Shown here: positions 12,662 to 25,640 of the stretch, in pieces
Layout: each line of letters opens with the position of its first letter
Numbering within the stretch: the stretch's first letter is position 1
Origin: Hymenoscyphus infarciens
Lineage: Eukaryota; Ascomycota; Leotiomycetes; Helotiales; Helotiaceae
Assembly (NCBI GenBank): GCA_001414345.1
Contig: LLCB01000068.1
Location: 62,001-126,000, forward strand
Length of the DNA: 64,000 nucleotides
Reading direction: 5' to 3'
The notes under the pieces: generated by a model
Seen by the model: the letters and a program-made list of their open reading frames with translations, nothing else
The model's database searches: none
What the model was told of the DNA's origin: nothing
Made by a program: the position numbers and the translations under genes

Positions 12662-12884
12662 ATTTAATACCATGATGCTCTATACCTGCAACTGAATCGA
12701 TTATTCTGGTGTTCTTAAGCCTGGGCCGGGATGAAGCTGTCGTGAACGATGTTGTCGCGCCGGCAAAACCTCGGTGCTGGAATGAACCGAGAGCTCCCCC
12801 AGATTTTAGTGACCTCCTCCACTCCACTCACTCAGCCCAATCAACACAATACACACTGGTTACATATCAACCCCTACCTTCGTT
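12662..12884. promoter_or_regulatory. Shared promoter region of POP7 and RAV2-like gene
   Basis: Only about 223 bp separate the two divergent start codons, so a bidirectional promoter is likely. No clear TATA box is visible, as is common for housekeeping genes. Confidence 0.6.
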
Positions 12885-13988
12885 ATGACAACTGCAATAT
12901 TTCCATATATTCAAGCTGATGAGCTTAAGAAGGCAGAAGACGAATCTACCGTAGGTACATGGCATGTTTCATATTCCCGCAGGAAGAACAGGTATAGCGG
13001 AGCTCTACTGATATGCCACCAGGCTCGAGAACTTTCATGGCTTCTTGAGAACCTCCAAGAGAAGCTTGCGGAATTCAAGGCGGGCTTAGAAGACTGTTAT
13101 GCGCTACTTGCGCCTACGGAGGACCCGGAATCTTCCACACTGGTGATATCGTCTTCGAAGAGTGAGCTGGTCAAAGGACATGTTACGAGGGTTGGCACGA
13201 GGATTGTTAAGGGAGTGAGTAGAAAGAGATATATCTTCCCTTGAACCCCCTTTAAGTGCAGTGTTTAATGCTAAAAATCGCCTTCATAGTCCCTCCAACT
13301 AAAACTCAAGACTCTCCCACCACTCCACCTCAAGCTCTCCGAAGCTCACCCTCTTGTCCTCCCTCAATTGTCCCACCTCCGAACACTCCTGAATAGCGCC
13401 CTCGATTGTGTAGATATAACGCGATGGACAGGCGACCGACACTCAGCACCATTCATAACCTCCCAACTCCACCTCCTCCACTCCATCCTCCTCGAAGCCC
13501 AGGGGGTCCTCACCGGTCCCTCCCTCACGGCACCTCGGCCAGGAACCGCAAACCCACTACCAGTAGCACCACGAACAAGCGGAGAGGCAGGGAACGAACA
13601 TAACCCACCTTGGTACGAGTGCATAGTAGATACACAAACCTTCGCCCCAGCTCTTCCGCCCACTCTCTCCCTTCATCTCATTCCCACGTCCTCGTCACTC
13701 ATACTCACTATACGGGTACTTGAGCCTGCTGCTGCTCCGCCATCTGCGTTCAATAAATTTGCGCATGCGATTGGAGTTCAGAGACGGTTGGAGCATGATG
13801 AGATGGATGGCTTGTTTATGTGGAAGGGCGAGGAGGTGCGTGTGAAGGAGAAGGTTAGGGTGGAGAGTGGTGGTGATCCTGTCCTTTTGGTGCTGGGGGT
13901 GAAGCTTCAGAGTTTGGAAAAGGCTATTGAAGCCAGTAGGTGTAATTTGAGGCATGTACTGGGTTTGGGCGCAGAAGAGGACTATTGA
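12885..13988 (+). CDS. RAV2: RAVE complex subunit 2 / Rogdi-family protein
   Basis: Rav2/Rogdi is part of the RAVE complex, which assembles V1 with V0 of the vacuolar H+-ATPase. Three exons (12885-12950, 13023-13214, 13290-13988) give 318 aa. Splicing matters: intron 1 (GTAGGT...CACCAG) joins DEST to ARELSWLLENLQEKLAEFK, and intron 2 (GTGAGT...TTCATAG) joins GTRIVKG to SLQLKLKTLPPLHLKL. Family hallmarks seen are the ESxARELxWLLxNLQE start, the GLEDCYALLAP segment, KGHVTRVGTRIVKG, and the C-terminal helix around LEKAIEASRCNLRHVLG. Introns 1 and 2 are 72 and 75 nt. The long middle frame read without splicing begins only at a TTG, which supports the exon model. Confidence 0.88.
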
Positions 13989-16900
13989 GTGTCATTGATG
14001 CTATCCATTCCATCAATCTTTGTACTTTTGGGTATAGGAAGATGAGGCTGAGATATACGGGAAACTTAATTTGCATGTCAATTCCGAACGGTGATTTCCA
14101 GACCATAGGTCAGCCATTTATCCAGCTCTCGAGCACAAATGAGTTAGCCAATGAGCTCAAACCAGTACAGGCAAGCAGTAGCTTCTTTGAACCCCGCAAC
14201 CGACCGCGGAATCCAATATATGAAGATCCAAAACAAGAAGACAAGCGGGCTCGAGACCTCTTGGTGGATAAACTCAAAGAGTTCCTTTCGTGCTTTACTT
14301 ATACGCTTCAAACAAGAGTCATTGTTTCTATGCTCTGGAGAGATAAACAGAAGTTGTAAAGATATAGAAATAGTCTTCCTATGGCCTGGAAGTACTATAT
14401 ATATCAAGAAAGGAGATCAACACTTCCTCTTTCTCTTAAAGAGGCATATATGGAGAGACGTGAAGCGCAAGCGATTACCGAGGCGAGAAGTAAATATTAT
14501 CCTACGTGGACAACTTACTTCTATGAAGTCTCCAGACCTGCGGATTTCAGAAGATATGGACCAGTTTTCAAACCAATTCAATTCATGAACCGTTTCCATA
14601 GTACTAAGTACTACAACATTCAATTCTCATCATACAGATCAATCTCTCTCCGACCAAATGTAAGGAACTATTCAGTGAATGCAATCCTCGGAGAAGCATA
14701 TTAAAGCAATAACTGAGGCAGACAGGCTAGACAGCAGCTCCGAGCACAAATACCTGTGGACGTTCAAATCCTTAAATGACCACACTGGTACCACAGTTGC
14801 GCCATAATCTCAGTATAAACCCACAACGGGGAAGGCCAGTTGAATACACAGCTCTACAATCAATCGTAATTTGAATACAGTTATTTGATTGTCGAATAAA
14901 CGTTCAGTGCCGGAAATAAATATACCACCAAAAATTGAAACTTCGTTTCTAGAATCCGAAACTAGGCGAAAGATTTTGAATCTACCTCATGAATTGGAAT
15001 AGACCCTCTCTTCTCTTCCATTATAAATGGGGTCCAACAATTGGGGGGTTTTATCTCGTACTGGCCATTCGACATGATTTATGTCCTTGGTTTCGGGTGC
15101 TTTATAGTGAATTGGAGATGAGAACAGCTTTTGAGATCTATAGTGGAAGCTCCGTACCTGGCAAAAGAGAACTCAGTCCCTCTGACACAATATTTCACGT
15201 CATTTGATGTAGTGACGGTACTAAGGGGTACTTATCTCTATGTGATGAAGTAAACATGTGATAAATACCAACTTTCCAGATGAGAAACATAGTGTATTGG
15301 AATGTTACAACCTGGTGGTGAATTTGAATTGTTAATAGTTGATGGAGAACTTGAGAAGAGATAAATTTCCTCAAAGCTATCATGTAGCAACAGCGGTGAC
15401 AATGTTGGGGTTATCGCCTTAGGTTCCTTCGTTTACAAGCACAGCTTGCTGGAATCTAACAGTGATACAAAATCCCATCTCAACGAGCAGCGAGTGCACC
15501 AAAGACATCAATAAATTCTTCACAAATCTCGTCTCAATCAGACAACACCTTCACTTAAAACTTTGTTACCGCACCCATCATTACCCTCGAATCCCAATAC
15601 CTTCTCGCAACCCTTTCTACCCGACGGGAAATAGGTTTTCGTGCACACCAAATATCCCGGGATGCTCTAATTATTGCCCCCGTGGTCTTATCATTTTGCG
15701 TTTTGAGCTTCCGATTGCTTGTTCTGGGACCTTTTCATTCCCCGGTGCTATGTAACAACACTTATATATACTATTATACTCTTTCCTTTTGAGATCTGCT
15801 CCTCTTGTCTAGTCCCTACATTCTCCAGATTGAGTTTCTCGCTTTTAATAAAGACTGTGTGTCAACTTTCAAGGCTGATGTCCTCTTGTTTAGAGAGAGA
15901 ATTGAGCACTGAAAATGTACGGAGTCCGACTCCCCCTACTTGCCCACTCTAAAAATGAGACCTTTGTCAAATTAAAATCTTGTCAAGTATTCGCTACTTC
16001 TAAACGGAGCAGCGCAGAATGAAAAGTTAAAGAACCAAAGTATGTTTGCTGCCCAAACCCACAATAGGAGATAAATTATATGAAATCCTACATGTGCCAT
16101 TTCCCTCCCTTTTTTTGGCAAACTAGGCTTACCGCCCCTTTAAGTCGCTCAAGCATTGTATCCACAAGACTAAATATTCCATCTACATCTAGAGAAATCC
16201 GACTTGAGCTATTCCTTCAAATATCTTGTCACCAAAAACAAAACCACCTTCGAAACTTATATATATATTTCAGGTTCTAGTCTTACGCAGTAAAAGAAAA
16301 GAGAAGGTGGATTTTAATGCAGTCTTTCTAAGCATTCTGACAATAAAAGAGTGGCTAGACTCGGTTTCTCAGCTGTAACAGACGGTTCAACTGGACATCG
16401 AACCATCCGGACGAACGTGAACAGAAGGCGTACTAACTAACTCCGGTACTTCTTGTGAATTTAACCCTCACGAATTTGCGAAGAGGAAACCGCTTATCAA
16501 AACTGCACCACACTTACGTGGTATATTTGAAGGAAAGAATCTGTTGAATAGTAATGTGACAAACTGCCAGATGAATTACAATCTTCATCATTGCAAGGGA
16601 TGAGTAAATCAGCCCCACGGCCGCCAAAAGAAAAGAAAGGTACATGAAAACTGCTCAAGCAAGAAACTATTAGAATAATTCACGAGCCAAATCATTAATT
16701 ATTCCAATGACGTCTGGCTCAACCCAAATGTTCGCCTCTACCGGGATAGCACCAGGAGAACGAAACTAACACCAACATACCCCCATACGGTCTCTTCTTT
16801 TCACATTCATTATATAGTCTCCACTATATCCTTGAAACTCTAATTGACTGTTTGCAAAAGGCAATCCTGAACACGCATACCACGAAAGAAATATATGAAC

Positions 16901-19294
16901 GAAACCTTTCATGTGGAAACTTACCACCGAGAATCAACTAACTTCTTCCCTAAAATTATAAATTCATACGGAATAACTTGTAAGAGAGGGAATAGTTATA
17001 AAATCTAAACCCTTGACATTTCGAAAAGCTTATTCTTGCTCGTTTCCACTGTAAAGGGAAATGCGACAAGTTTAGAAGCGTGGAAAGTCTCTTCCCATAT
17101 TTCGATTTTACTTCCTTCCGTAATAGAATGTCTACCATAGTGAGTAATTCACATATTGGAAAGGAGATGGAATCTGGTGAATTGTTCTTGTGGGAAGGGA
17201 AAGATTAAGAAGCCTGCCCCCCCAGCCTAACACTATCTCCTACCTAGCTCGCTCACTCTTGCACTCAGTTATCCTGCACTTATCTCCCTTTTCTTTTTAT
17301 TGAAAACTTCCTGCTAAACAAGCCCCAACCCAAACAATAGACCAACAACAGAACAAAAGAAGAGAAAAAAGAGCTCAGCCAACCTAACATATTCCCCTCT
17401 CCTCCTAAAACTTAGGCAGTCTCCCTTAGTTATAATCACTAGATGTAAAGTTTCTATGTAAGTATATTCTCATCGGCAAGTTTATGTTCAAAAGGCTACT
17501 GTAGACTCGAAGGGAGGGTAGTTTTGCACCTTTCGCTCCTAACAATGCCAACACGGTCATGGGCAGCTTCGGCTAAGAAGAGGGAGATAATTTTGCAAGC
17601 TAGGTTTAGATATTTCTTCTTCAGGTTGTGCGTTTAAGGTCGTGGATATGGAGTCTGGACTTTTTTCGTCTTGCCAATGTGCTGTTTCCAAATACACGTT
17701 CACTGCCGAATAGCTTCCTACCCTCGAAAACCGAAAGAGTTCAGAGGAACTAGTGTAAAATAGGGGAACATGATAGAAACCACAGCCTCTCAAATTTACG
17801 GAACATTTGTTTCTCTTACTCCTTTACTCCCATAGCAAACACAAAAAGCCTACATATGACAGATTCCCCAACACCTAATTGACTATTTCTCCAGTTGGGT
17901 TTGCCATACAGAATGTGTCCCATAGCCGAGTCCGACTTTCTTAGAAAGGAAACTTAATGAGATCCCAACTTACTCCGTTAAACCTAGCAAACAGGTAAAG
18001 TGGGGAATTTGAAAGTCAACAAGACACCACTCACGCATTGGCTCTCTCTACCACTAAAGAGACAGAAAGCCAGAAATTGCACCTACATTACCCCTCTCTA
18101 CCCCAAACAACACCCAGACAGCGTGCAAAAAAAACTAAAAACTCATCCCATCACACCATTCGTCATTCGAATCTAGCAGAGCTTGCTCACCGCCTCGTTC
18201 CTCCATACTGGGAGTCATGGAGATAAACTAGAAGTCCACTGTCTGTATAACGTAAACCCGATCCTCTCTAGTCGATTCGGCAGAGAAACATAGCTAATAA
18301 TATGCTTCAGCACCTGTTGAAGGAGGATAAATCCAACACAACCGAGCTGGCCAATATACGCCATAGTCTTTGGAAAAGCTTCGTGACAATTGCCAAAGAT
18401 AGATAACACGGGAGGCGGAGCAAGGCTGGGAAATCGGATCTTTATTCAAAACACCCAAGACTTCCCTCGTACTTCCGCACCGACGCAACGGACAAACTCC
18501 GAGTTCAACACATTCCTCAGATCTCTTACCGCCCGAGACAAACAAACCCTCGAAACCTGTGAGTTTGTTCATGTTAGTAAGTCAACAGAGGAAATAGCAT
18601 AGAAATCACGACCTCTTAGAATTCATTAATACCTAGTAATCTTTCAGACACTTTGAATCTCTCAGGCAGAAGCAGAAAAGAAACCTTGGACTAGAACCAT
18701 TCCCTGAAATGAATCCAGCCATTATTTTCACGATAGAGAGTGCTAACCATAGTTTAAAGTGACTTATAAATGAAAGAAATAGTGGAAGAGAAAACTTGAT
18801 GCTGGAGAGAACCCTTTCTCAGCATCACTAAAACCGGATTTAGTCAGTGAATTATATGGTAAACCATCTGAGATAACTCATAAGAAAGCTAGCTTTCCAA
18901 GTCCTCTTTCATCTACAGCAGAGATGAAAGTGAAAGCCACCGGTCCCCGACTGGTATCTTCACTCTTAATTCAAAAGTTGTGCGAAGATTTAGACAGGAA
19001 CCCTAAATATATATATAAAGAGCAAGTGAAAAGAGTCTAATATAACTAGCAGTCAAAGGTATAGAAGGTAAGAGAGATGTTTGGAAACCTGTAGCGGTAT
19101 CTATGAACCAATACTAGCAGCAATTTGTGCCTGGTCAACAAGGTCCAGCCTTTCAATAATACGAAGCAGGCTACCTCCCTCCTATAAGATGTGAATTTTT
19201 TAGGGAAGGGTAAAAAGACTTCTTATACCTCGCCTCCAGCTTAAGAAAGAAAATCCGAAAGATTGCCTCTTTAAATTTCTTATTATTATACTTA
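13989..19294. other. Gene-poor stretch of about 5.3 kb
   Basis: Moderately AT-rich, non-RIP DNA. Overlapping open frames on both strands at 13985-14704 (up to 145 codons) lack family resemblance and consistent splice sites. Others at 14989-15207, 15462-15952, 16080-16280, 17557-17793 and 18038-18602 are equally unconvincing. A long non-coding transcript or a lineage-specific gene cannot be excluded. Confidence 0.4.
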
Positions 19295-19773
19295 GGCACC
19301 GATATTATCGATAAGATTTCAGAGAGTATATAATAATAATTATATCGTATTAAGTAAACTGATAATATATCAGATTTCTAAGAATAACTAAGAATAAAAC
19401 CTTTATTAGTAGAAAATATTTAATCTAGAGGAAAAGAGTTCTTCTAGTTATAAGCTAATAGAATACTTAGTCTCTAAATATAAAATAAAGTTCTATATTT
19501 CATATAGAATTATTCACGACTTTAAGAGACTAATTCCTTTATTATAAGAAACATCAATTAAAGTAAGATTTCTATAATAGCTTTTTAATATAATAAAGTA
19601 AATTTTAAATAGTAACTATAAGTTATATAATGTTTATTAAGTAGTATAAAGTACTAGTATTAAGAACCCGATATTTATTAATAATTGATAATTTTTTAAC
19701 AATAATAATCGTATTAGATAGAAGTGATGTGATAATAATCGACGATCTTTATGATAAATATCGTATCGGTGCC
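19295..19773. mobile_element. MITE-like element, RIP-mutated (~479 bp)
   Basis: An AT-rich, TpA-dense island in normal sequence has perfect 10-bp inverted ends: GGCACCGATA at 19295-19304 and its complement at 19764-19773. A looser match (TTATC.ATAAGAT type) continues inward. There is no reading frame. A target-site duplication is not clear. This fits a non-autonomous DNA transposon that was repeated enough to be hit by RIP. Confidence 0.55.
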
Positions 19774-21912
19774 CGGTCTACTCGTTGTCGTAAGAAAAGC
19801 CACCCTCGAAATGTGAAAATTCATTCAAACCCAAAATCCCCACAAGGAGTTAATTCCCGGGGAATAACGCGTGAATAATCATCTTAGGCTCTCAAATTCA
19901 ACAGGGACAGAGTGTACGCCCAGCCAGAAATCTAATGCGAGTCCCCAATGAACCTGGCTTTACTTCATTCTCTTGTTACTTACCGAACTTAAACCACAGT
20001 ACCTAGCGAATTATTTATATCCTCGATTTCATTCCTCTCAAATAATACATTTCCCAACTCAACCCAACTCAACTCCAACCCGAACTCTTTCATTGCCTAT
20101 GACGGCTTCTCTACCCTTCTCTTAAAAGAACAATGCAAGACTGACTATATAACCATCAAAAACCCAGCTTATCAAAGTACTCCACCTCCATGCGTGTCCA
20201 AGGTAGCACCCAAGCAATTCACAACACCCCTCTCCTTACCCCCATTCCTCGTCAAGCCACGAAAAGTTCTCTCGCACACCTCGTTGAATCTTTCAACTAC
20301 TTTCGACAACAAAGCGTTTTCCTACCCGCAATCGTCATTTCAAGATGTATGTACGCCGCCGCCCCACCACCGCCTCAGTCTTCACACTTGAGAGATTTGG
20401 AGCCCCTCGCCCCTCTTTGAATGAAAAAAAAAAGAAGTCCGAACAACACCCTCTCTTTGCAAGTCTTATCCTCGAAAATAAACATACCCTCAAATCTCAA
20501 ACGTTCATCCAACACTGCTAGAAAGAACCACTTTCTGCAAGAATAAAAAGATGTCTCCCTCCGATGGGCTCGTAAAGGTTCACAGATCCAAGAAAATGTG
20601 TACCACTACCCACAGGAATCTCGAACCAGACCAAGTCCCCAACGAGGCTGATAGCTGTCTCCTATCCATTGCTTGACAGATTTCATACCCCAGCCAAGTA
20701 AGTAGTATTTGCATTGCAACCTCGATTCCTTCCTCTAGAATGACCCTTTTCTTTTTACCTCCATCACTCAACCTCACTCAACATTACTCAACATTACTCA
20801 CCCCGCTCCCCATCCTCCGACTACAAGTATCGCAGGAAGAGCAACAACCACGTAGAACATAAAAAAAGGCGAAGAATCTCATCAAGCTTCAATACCGAAG
20901 AACAAAGTACTTTATAGAAACTCCCAAGAGGCACCTGTACTACAACTACAGACCAAAGTCGTTCTCGTAGCATTCAAGCCTTTCACCCCCTTTCACCCAC
21001 TAGAGTACCTCCACCAAACCACAAAAAGCCCTCTAGCACCCCTCACCCCCTCCGCTTTGGGGGGGAAAAAAAAATCCCCCGGAAAACAATACCCTCTCCC
21101 AATCTCTCACTACCGAAAGTAAACCCACGCTCGAAATCTAAAACTTCATATAGACAATCAAGGCATGCAGAGGGGGGAGCACGAAGACCACAGTGGCCCA
21201 TATTTCTCGAAACCAGATTCTCCCTCGTTCCATCCACGTAGGAGGGAAAGAAAAATTGAACCGGATTAAGTGCCCATACTATATGTCAATTTCTCTGCGA
21301 TATAGAATATGTGCTACAGCTGAGGGGTCTTGATAAAGGGGGGGGGGGAAACCCAATGAAAAGGGCGACCTGGGCAACCTGGTGAGTTGTAATGTGTATG
21401 GGTGGTAGGAACATGCTCGGTCATCTTCAGTGAACCTACCCACAATGTTTGAGAAACCACTAAGATGATTGGATACCCCCCCCCCCCCAGAAAAAAGTAA
21501 ATCGGTCAAACGGAGTACAGCAGAAAGGCGAGAACAAAATCAGAACTTGGAAAACTAGCTTTAATTCAACAATGTAATTGCATTATCAATTGGTTTTACC
21601 AACCCGAAAATCAGATGATGCTCAGAGATTCAGCAATGCTTCATAGCATGCTCTCAAAAAGTACGCAAGGAAACTCTTTTCCGTAGAGGACCAGCAATAT
21701 AACATACACGACAATTCATACCTTGATGCACAATCGCATCGTATCAGACATGCTCAACTCCATAATACCCGCTTCCCCTGTTCAGATAGAAATAACAAGC
21801 TCAGTGGCCTGGTTCCAATGTTTTCGCTTCCTAGTTACGAGTTAGGCCCCATGGACCCAACATTGCATGTGCGAATTGATTCTCGACTCTTGACCAGCAA
21901 GTCCCAGCCCCC
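19774..21912. other. Intergenic, no supported gene; homopolymer runs
   Basis: Pyrimidine-rich sequence with many CTCC/CCAC runs, a G10 run near 21339 and a C run near 21477-21488. The open frames (60-76 codons) are compositionally biased and unconvincing. The right end is the 3' flank of the NIPSNAP gene. Confidence 0.4.
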
Positions 21913-23106
21913 TCAAGCAACAGGACTCCAAGGCATCGGAACCAAAACCCTCGACTTCATACTCTGAATCAACGGCACAGTCTTATGCACAGTATCTCCC
22001 CACCCCTCCACACTCCAACTCTGCTCTCTCCTCACCTTGCGCTCCTCCAAATCCGCAAACTGCCAAAGATGATGAACGGTATTCAAGTCTCCAATTTGCA
22101 CGAACCACGCTCCAACGCCTTCCATAACTTGTCTGCGTGCTCCCAGGCCACGACGCCAATGGGTCTCCCATTCGAGGAGGTTGCCGGGGTGGAGGGTGTA
22201 GGAACGCAGTTCGAAGACGCCGCCGAGTTGGCGCGGGGCGGTGGTGGGCCAGAAGGAGAATTCTTGCATGAGGGAGGTGCGTTTGGCCGTTATGAGGGTT
22301 TTGAGCTTCTTGTCGAAGGCGGGGAAGTCGGGGTGGTGGGAGATGCTGTGGAGGGAGTCGTGGTAGCCGTGGTAGCGTTGGTATTCCCAGATGTGAACTG
22401 CAAAAGCATTAGTATCAACATCCCATTACAAGTATTCGAAAGGAAGATTGGGTGTCTTACCAAAGGTATCACAATCACCAACCTCAGTCCTCCAACTCCC
22501 AACCAAATGGACCTTGTTATCTGGCATTCCCGCCATCTTGGGGTACCAATTCCCAACCAACTCCACGTACTCGTCGACTTTATCGGGTTTGACCTCGTGA
22601 AAGACGATGCTGTGAACGTATTTTCCTCTCGCCAGGACCTGTGAGAATGAATGTTCAATCTCGAGATCCATCTCGCGTCCCTCTTTGGTGCCGTAGATCA
22701 AACTGCTCAGCTTGCCTTTGCGCTTGGAATCTTCCTCCGCGGTAGCTGTTGATGCGCCTTGTGAGTCTGGTGAAAGACGGGCGGGGTAGACGTTAGATGT
22801 GTGTCATCTCGCATTGCTCACTATTGGAGCAGTGGGAGAGGGGAAGGGAGGGGAGGGGAGAGGAAAACAGGTGAGGCACTGGGAGGTGGTTTCTGACTTA
22901 CTGGTGGTTGTCTCCTTTCTCTTGGATTGCTCTGCAATTCGCTCTCGGAACTCCTTCTGCTTGGCCTCAAACGATTGAACCCCATCGGGAGTGATGTCAG
23001 AGATGGCTGGAGTACGAGCGAGGATTGAACTGCGGGAGAAGGGTCGGACGAGTGTAGCTGAAGCTGCCAAAGAAGCTGGAGTTTTGAGAAGACGACGGGC
23101 GAACAT
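21913..23106 (-). CDS. NIPSNAP-family mitochondrial protein
   Basis: NIPSNAP proteins are dimeric alpha-beta-barrel proteins linked to mitochondria; their biochemical role is unsettled. Three exons (23106-22902, 22766-22461, 22397-21913; introns 135 and 63 nt with GTAAGT/GTAAGA donors and CAG acceptors) give 331 aa. The N-terminus is a typical mitochondrial presequence (MFARRLLKTPASLAASATLV, Arg/Ser-rich, no acidic residues). Two NIPSNAP-type repeats follow: SIVFHEVKPDKVDEYVELV...LVGSWRTEVGDCDTFVHIWEYQRYHGY, and the second with FELRSYTLHPGNLLEWETHW...FVQIGDLNTVHHLWQFADLEERK. It is divergently arranged with ATP18, starts 783 bp apart. Confidence 0.92.
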
Positions 23107-23888
23107 GGCGATGGAGTTTTGAGGGGTCGTGATGAGGGGGAATTGAGGTGGTTGTGTTTGTAGAAGCTGGGAAGGTCAAAGGAAGCTTGGTACAGGTACA
23201 GGTACAGGTACTGGGACTTCACTTATAGATTGACTGGCTTCTCAGAAGCTCAATCAAGCTGATTGAGAGGGTCGCGTATCAAGTCAGGCGGTCGAGAGGA
23301 TATATTAAAGATCTCCAGTCTGTGATGGTGTTTGTCCTGTTTGTGAGAAGAGAAGCAAGTCGATTATCATCGCCTGTACCGGGCTGATCAAGTAAAGTAC
23401 GAGCACCTCAGTGGTGGACGAGAGGGACAAGAGGAGTACATGGAACAGCAGGGGTGCAGTGTTACCGCTGCTGATTGGCCGGGGAACCTCATTGTGGATC
23501 CTCACCCCGCACTTTCACTTGGGCGTGAACCTTGCCTTGCTCATTCAATGTCTCGAGCATATATTCACTTAAGCAGATCTCGGAAGCCGAAGTGTGGATT
23601 GCGCTCAATTGCACCTGATGATTCCAGGAGATAGTAACTTGAGCTCCAAGATGTGATTTGGCTTCAAAATCAGACTGAAGCTAGATGTAACCAGCCTGAC
23701 TAATCAGAACCAAGACCAACCTGGAAGAGGATACAGATCACCTGATTGGAAGCTAAACCCAATCGAGCATCCTTCTTTTTCAGCGGCTCCCGGCGATGCT
23801 CTCACAACACCACAGCTCCATCCACCCAACATACCACTCCCTCGCATCAACCACAACACCCCAATTCCCCACCCCACATACCTCCAAG

Positions 23889-24319
23889 ATGTCTCTATTC
23901 CCAAAGAAGTTCAATGCGCCCGTCGGTACGTTCCCTCCTCAATTGCGGAAAGAAGGATAGCGTAGAATCCGGGATAAAAGCTAACATCGCAAACTTCAAC
24001 AGCTAAACCATATGCCCCATTCTTCATCGCCGGTACGTACCCCCGAATTGAAAACAGGAGAGGGAAGCTATACAGGATCAATTGAGGGAGTACAGAGGGG
24101 TATAAGGAAGAGACTGACGAGAGGATAGGCCTTGTTGTCATGTATGGAGTCAATTCTTTCCAGACTATGATGATGAACAGTATGTTGCCATTCCCTTCCG
24201 CCCCATTCTCATCGCATAGGTAGATGGCAGAACTGATGCTTGAAACTGCAGCCGACGAGTTCAAGAACGATCCAAGAAACCCAAACGCAAAGACCGTTAA
24301 GCCTGCTGAGAAACACTGA
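23889..24319 (+). CDS. ATP18: Mitochondrial F1Fo-ATP synthase subunit i/j (Atp18)
   Basis: Atp18 is a small Fo membrane subunit. The gene is split into four tiny exons: 23889-23925, 24003-24032, 24129-24179 and 24252-24319, with introns of 77, 96 and 72 nt (GTACGT, GTACGT, GTATGT donors; AG acceptors). Splicing gives 61 aa, close to the ~59 aa of yeast Atp18. The protein starts MSLFPKKFNAPVAKPYAPF, has one hydrophobic segment (FFIAGLVVMYGVNSFQ) and a charged tail DEFKNDPRNPNAKTVKPAEKH. Exon phases match at every junction and the total is divisible by three. No single open frame shows the gene, so it is easily missed. Confidence 0.93.
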
Positions 24320-25640
24320 GTTGGAGATGAGGGAAGGGGTTCGAGGGATATGCTGTGGATAGACGGAGGGGCGTGGATAGACTTCGAAGAGGATGGTTTT
24401 AGGAGGCTCCAAACGGGCTGATTGAGGGGCACTTGTATCATACGAATATCACTGGGGGAAGCCATCGAAACCGTTGCCACGAGACTACGAGACCTCTTTA
24501 CGAAAGTTTGTGACATGATACGAGGGGAGCGATGAAACGGACTTGGGTGTTTGGATGCTCTGCGTTCTCTTTGGGAATACAGAAGGCCATGTGTGAGGTT
24601 TAGGAATTGACTTGGGTAGTTCCCATTTTAGGAAGCTGGGGAGCCATACAGACTCTTTATCGTCAGATCTCTCAGTCTATTGCACAACGTGTTACGGCAC
24701 TTACTTCTACCCACCTCCTTGGTTATAACTAGGTGAGCACATACCGCAATTCCACCAAGGGCCGCAACACGCTATGGGGGTCGGGCCTAATCGTCTAGGA
24801 CAAGATTTCTGATAGGAAAAAGGAGCCGGATGGTCGAGTTGTCAAGAGCAAACACCACCTTGAGGTTCGCGCCTTCCCTTCTCCTTGTTGTGATGTCGAG
24901 CTCGGGATGAGAAGGAAAGAGCAACCTCGAGTCCTGATGTCATGCGCCAATGCCCAGGGTGTCGAAAAGAGAAGGAACGACGGGGCTTCTCAAAAGCGAC
25001 TTCTCAGCCGGAATCTCTTTTCTGGAATTTCTTCTCTTTTTTTATCCATCTGCATTCATTCATTTTCTACCTGGCCAGAAATCTCACCAAAGTGAAAAAT
25101 CTCTTGCTCTCCCAGACAACTGCCGACACGCAACAATCCACAGTTGCCTGTTTCTTTTGCGGTGTCTGGAAATCAGACCATGGTCAAAATCATGACATGA
25201 TGTTTCAAAGTTCAAAGAATGTTTTCTGGAAGTTTCGTGTACCCTTGTATTAGGCATTGTGGTTATGATTCAGCATGTGTCTCTGGATTGTCCCGGTATG
25301 GAAAGAGTACAGTTGGATGGGATGAGGTGGAAGGCCCAGGAATTGTTCCGTAGGAAATGCGCAAGCAATTTGAAAAGTGGTAATATTTATTGGATAGGGC
25401 ATTGAGATAATGAGCGCCTTGTGATTCTTCGCTGGGGAAAGGTGGATGGGGATGTGGATGAAGTTAGATGGTAGAGAAGAGATGAGGCTGAACTAATAAA
25501 AAGGCATGATCTAAGAACCATCCTGTTTTCAACTCCCGGCCCGCGATCCATTTTTGAGGTTAGGTGGGAGAGTCGTGCCTTCCCTTCTTACTCGAGGTAA
25601 TGCGATGTCGAGGTCGAGGTCGCTCGCTCCTTCCCGGACT
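24320..25640. other. Intergenic, no supported gene
   Basis: Normal composition. Overlapping open frames near 24907-25253 (up to 103 codons, Ser/Phe-rich) do not resemble a family. A motif GCGCCTTCCCTTCT/GTGCCTTCCCTTCT with nearby GATGTCGAG occurs at both ~24870 and ~25577, a minor direct repeat of unknown meaning. Confidence 0.4.

Noticed and set aside
13985..14704. Overlapping frames of 87-145 codons on both strands
   Set aside because: Several frames are open at once and none has domain resemblance; more likely low stop density by chance.
21985..22644. 219-codon plus frame
   Set aside because: Antisense to the NIPSNAP exons and one intron.
23911..24516. 201-codon minus frame
   Set aside because: Antisense to the well-supported ATP18 exons and introns.
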